Of a DNA stretch of 64,000 bases, positions 61,559-64,000 are shown piece by piece; position 1 is the first letter of the stretch, and the number at the start of each line of letters is the position of its first letter. A program made the translations under genes and the position numbers. Under the pieces are notes generated by a model, which worked only from the letters and a program-made list of their open reading frames with translations, was not told the DNA's origin and did not search any database. The stretch is taken from the NCBI RefSeq assembly GCF_000470775.1, contig NC_022438.1, positions 744,001-808,000 of the forward strand. Reading direction: 5' to 3'. The stretch comes from Leifsonia xyli subsp. cynodontis DSM 46306 (lineage in GTDB: Bacteria > Actinomycetota > Actinomycetes > Actinomycetales > Microbacteriaceae).

Positions 61559-62557
61559 TTAGGCGTGGAGGGCGGTGTTGAGGTGGACGCCGGTGCCCGC
61601 GCGGCGCAAGACTTCGACGGCCCCGGTGACCGAGTTGCGTCGGAACAGCAGTCCGTGTGCGCCGGAGAGCTCGACGGCTTTCACCGTCTGCGGGCGTCCG
61701 CTCGCGTCCACCGGCCCGTCGACCACGACGACCTTCGTCCCGGCGGTCACGTACAGTCCGGCCTCGACCACAGTGTCGTCCCCGATCGAGATGCCGATGC
61801 CGGAGTTCGCGCCCAGCAGTGCCCGCTCTCCGATGGACACCCGCTGGACCCCGCCGCCGGAGAGTGTCCCCATGATGGACGCGCCGCCCCCGATGTCCGA
61901 GCCGTCGCCGACCACGACGCCCTGAGAGACACGGCCCTCGATCATCGAGGCGCCGAGCGTTCCGGCGTTGAAGTTGACGAACCCCTCGTGCATGACGGTG
62001 GTTCCGGGGGCGAGGTGGGCGCCGAGCCGGACGCGGGAGGCGTCGGCGATGCGGACGCGGTCGGGGGTGACATAGTCCAGCATGCGAGGGAACTTGTCGA
62101 TGGCGGTGACGTGGAGGCCGGCGCGCTGCAGCGCCGGGCGCAGCCGGTCAAGGTCGTCCGGCAGCACGGGCCCGCCGTTCGTCCATGCGACGATCGGGAG
62201 GTGCCCGAAGACGCCATCCAGATTCACTGTGTTCGGGCGGGCGAGGAGGTGCGAGAGGATGTGGAGGCGGAGGTAGGCGTCGGGCGTGGACGCGGGAGCG
62301 GCATCCAGGTTGATCTCGACGGTGACGATGTCCACCGTGACGTTCCGCCGCGGGTCCGGCGCGGCGAGCCCCTCCAGACCGCCGGGCACGATCCACTTCT
62401 CGCGCCCGGCCGGGATGCCGCCGAGCTGCGGCTCGCGGAACCAGGTGTCGAGGACGGTGCCGTCGCCGGCGACCGTCGCGAGCCCGTAGCCCCAGGCCGT
62501 CCTCGGGGCGGCGGTGTGGACGGGCGCGGCGAATTCACGGGAGACATCGGAAGGCAT
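61559..62557 (-). CDS. dapD: Tetrahydrodipicolinate N-succinyltransferase
   Basis: A 332-residue acyltransferase of the lysine/diaminopimelate pathway. It has an N-terminal domain ([20 protein letters not shown]), [20 protein letters not shown], then the left-handed beta-helix of hexapeptide repeats ([38 protein letters not shown]) of the actinobacterial DapD type. Diaminopimelate is needed for peptidoglycan and lysine. It is divergent from dapE with only 17 bases between the two start codons; see the shared promoter. Confidence 0.93.
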   Translation of the reverse strand: MPSDVSREFAAPVHTAAPRTAWGYGLATVAGDGTVLDTWFREPQLGGIPAGREKWIVPGGLEGLAAPDPRRNVTVDIVTVEINLDAAPASTPDAYLRLHILSHLLARPNTVNLDGVFGHLPIVAWTNGGPVLPDDLDRLRPALQRAGLHVTAIDKFPRMLDYVTPDRVRIADASRVRLGAHLAPGTTVMHEGFVNFNAGTLGASMIEGRVSQGVVVGDGSDIGGGASIMGTLSGGGVQRVSIGERALLGANSGIGISIGDDTVVEAGLYVTAGTKVVVVDGPVDASGRPQTVKAVELSGAHGLLFRRNSVTGAVEVLRRAGTGVHLNTALHA

Positions 62558-62562
62558 GGCTC

Positions 62563-62569
62563 TAGATTA
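62563..62569. promoter_or_regulatory. Mirror-image leaderless promoters of dapD and dapE
   Basis: TAGATTA contains TAGATT reading right, six bases before the dapE GTG, and TAATCT reading left, six bases before the dapD ATG. Each fits an actinobacterial -10 (TANNNT) at the distance from +1 seen in leaderless genes. No clear -35 is visible. Confidence 0.65.
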
Positions 62570-62574
62570 GTAGG

Positions 62575-63657
62575 GTGCCTTTGGACCTCACCGCCACCTC
62601 CACCGACCTCACCCGCCAGATCTGCGACATCGAGACCGTCTCCGGGAACGAGAAGCCGCTGGCCGACGCCATCGAAGCCGCTCTCGCGCCGCTGCCGCAT
62701 CTGGAGCTGATCCGCGATGGCGACACCGTCGTCGCCCGCACAGACCTCGGCCGCGAGCGTCGCGCGATCATCGCCGGCCACATCGACACAGTGCCGCTGA
62801 ACGGCAACCTGCCCACACGGTTCGCGGAGGAAGACGGCACCCGCTTCCTGTGGGGCCGTGGGACGGTCGATATGAAGGCGGGCGTCGCCGTGCAGCTCAA
62901 GCTCGCCGCCGAACTCACCGCCCCCGCGGTCGATGTGACCTGGATGTGGTACGACCACGAGGAGGTCAACGCCGAGCTGAACGGTCTCGGCCGGCTCGCG
63001 CGCAATCGGCCCGACCTGTTCACGGGCGACTTCGCCATCCTGGGCGAGCCGAGCAACGGCGTGATCGAGGGCGGCTGCAACGGCAACCTGCGCGTGGAGG
63101 TGCGAGCGTTCGGGCGGCGCTCGCACTCGGCGCGCGGCTGGGTGGGGGAGAACGCCATCCACAAGGTCGCGCCCATTCTGGACACCCTCGCCGCCTATCA
63201 GCCGCGCGAGGTGGAGGTGGAGGGGCTGATCTACCGCGAAGGGCTCAACGCGGTCGGCATCACTGGGGACGTTGCGGGCAACGTCATCCCGGACGAGTGC
63301 ATGGTCCATCTCAACTACCGCTTCGCCCCTTCGCGCACTTCGGAGGAGGCCATCGAGCACCTGCGCGAGCTGTTCGGAGACTACGAGCTCACCGTGGTCG
63401 ACTGTGCCGACGGCGCCCGGCCGGGCCTGGACGCGCCGCTCGCGAGGGAGTTCGTGGCCGCGGTCGGCGGTGTCGCCAAGCCGAAGTACGGCTGGACCGA
63501 TGTCGCCCGCTTCAGCGCCCTCGGCATCCCCGCTGTGAACTACGGCCCGGGCGATCCGCTGCGAGCGCATGCCGACGACGAGCGGGTGGACGTCGGCCAG
63601 ATCGCGGCCGTGGAGGCCGGACTCCATGCCTGGCTCACTGGTTCCGGCACGCGCTGA
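62575..63657 (+). CDS. dapE: Succinyl-diaminopimelate desuccinylase
   Basis: A 360-residue M20 zinc peptidase-fold enzyme that removes succinate to give LL-diaminopimelate. AGHIDTVPLNGN (zinc His, Asp), GRGTVDMKAGVA (bridging Asp), YDHEEVNAELNGL (catalytic and zinc Glu), and the later KPKYGWTDVARF complete the site. The start is GTG 62575. It pairs in function with divergent dapD. The next gene overlaps its last 32 bases. Confidence 0.93.
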   Translation: MPLDLTATSTDLTRQICDIETVSGNEKPLADAIEAALAPLPHLELIRDGDTVVARTDLGRERRAIIAGHIDTVPLNGNLPTRFAEEDGTRFLWGRGTVDMKAGVAVQLKLAAELTAPAVDVTWMWYDHEEVNAELNGLGRLARNRPDLFTGDFAILGEPSNGVIEGGCNGNLRVEVRAFGRRSHSARGWVGENAIHKVAPILDTLAAYQPREVEVEGLIYREGLNAVGITGDVAGNVIPDECMVHLNYRFAPSRTSEEAIEHLRELFGDYELTVVDCADGARPGLDAPLAREFVAAVGGVAKPKYGWTDVARFSALGIPAVNYGPGDPLRAHADDERVDVGQIAAVEAGLHAWLTGSGTR

Positions 63658-64000
63658 CGGGGCGGCTCCGGGAGCCGTCGCCACCGCGCCTTGGTGGACG
63701 CGGTGGTGGGTGCGCGTCCTCGCGATCTTCCTCGCCAGTCGGGTCTTCACCACTGTCGTCCTGCTGATCTTCGCGGCGAACCAGGGGCGGAACCCGTGGA
63801 CGGGCCCGCGGCCGGACTACTTCTCCTATGCGACCATCTGGGACGGCCTCTGGTACAACATCGTGGCTGTCTCGGGCTACCCGGTCACGCTGCCGACGTC
63901 GGATGGCGTGCATATCGCCGAGAACGCCTGGGCGTTCCTCCCGGGCTATCCGTGGCTTGTGGATGTCGTCATGTTCCTCACGCGGCTGCCCTGGGCCCCT
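63626..64000 (+). CDS. PIG-V-like mannosyltransferase, N-terminal part
   Basis: The frame from ATG 63626 runs off the right edge (125 codons). After a basic N-terminus comes a helix (VRVLAIFLASRVFTTVVLLI), then YATIWDGLWYNIVAVSGYP, with the acidic WDGLWY loop, and AENAWAFLPGYPWLVD, which match PIG-V-type mannosyltransferases that use a polyprenyl-phosphate sugar on the outer face of the membrane. It overlaps the dapE end by 32 bases. Whether it acts on lipids or proteins is not known. Confidence 0.75.
   Translation, partial: MPGSLVPARADGAAPGAVATAPWWTRWWVRVLAIFLASRVFTTVVLLIFAANQGRNPWTGPRPDYFSYATIWDGLWYNIVAVSGYPVTLPTSDGVHIAENAWAFLPGYPWLVDVVMFLTRLPWAP

Overview
The window looks like a high-GC actinobacterial chromosome of the family Microbacteriaceae, most like a Leifsonia xyli-type genome. 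This is an inference from the very high GC, frequent GTG/TTG starts, a CsoR/copper operon, an actinobacterial DapD and a DUF3516 helicase. More than a dozen decayed genes beside several recent insertion sequences suggest a lineage undergoing genome reduction. Species identity cannot be proved from the sequence alone.

Layout. 1-1712: end of an iron/heme ABC importer with a HugZ-like gene. 1781-6975: GDSL esterase, a macro-domain gene that has lost its catalytic loop, the csoR / copZ / copA copper cluster with a visible operator, a FucU-like protein lacking catalytic residues, and an RND-pump stub. 7330-18000: SNF2 helicase, NarL-type two-component system, CYTH protein, pfkA, a broken oxidoreductase, a small conserved protein, a broken DUF1622 protein and an APC permease. 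18007-20897: a zinc-finger/SDR gene cut by an IS30-family element.

About 21.5-26.9 kb is island 1: a HicA-like/partner pair, a GH25 lysozyme, an Abi_2 remnant, a polytopic membrane protein and a tyrosine integrase whose Box I arginine is Cys. 27-45.7 kb is mostly core genome: DUF3516 helicase, Pit transporter, a frameshifted uracil permease next to an AzgA-type permease, trmB, aspA, FAH-family hydrolase, GT2, a decayed ada-alkA, a GlcD-like oxidase, FKBP, an SDR/TetR pair, rpsO, vanZ and a thrice-broken GH2 gene.

45.7-53.8 kb is island 2 and its IS debris: IS481 copy A, a nested IS5-family element, a truncated divergent repressor, four Xre/excisionase-type regulators, an ImmA-like metallopeptidase, a second copy of the membrane protein, a small ORF, an intact integrase and a second nearly identical IS30 copy, ending beside a tRNA-Leu(UAA) gene. 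54-64 kb returns to core genes: a broken YchJ gene, a large Ig-like membrane protein, lemA with IS481 copy B at its stop codon, pnp, divergent dapD/dapE, and the start of a PIG-V-like mannosyltransferase.

The most interesting points are the membrane-protein/integrase pair conserved in two islands of different activity state, a UAA-anticodon tRNA with a short (class I) variable loop, the mirror-image leaderless promoters of dapD and dapE, and two IS481 copies that share the same in-frame stop codon.
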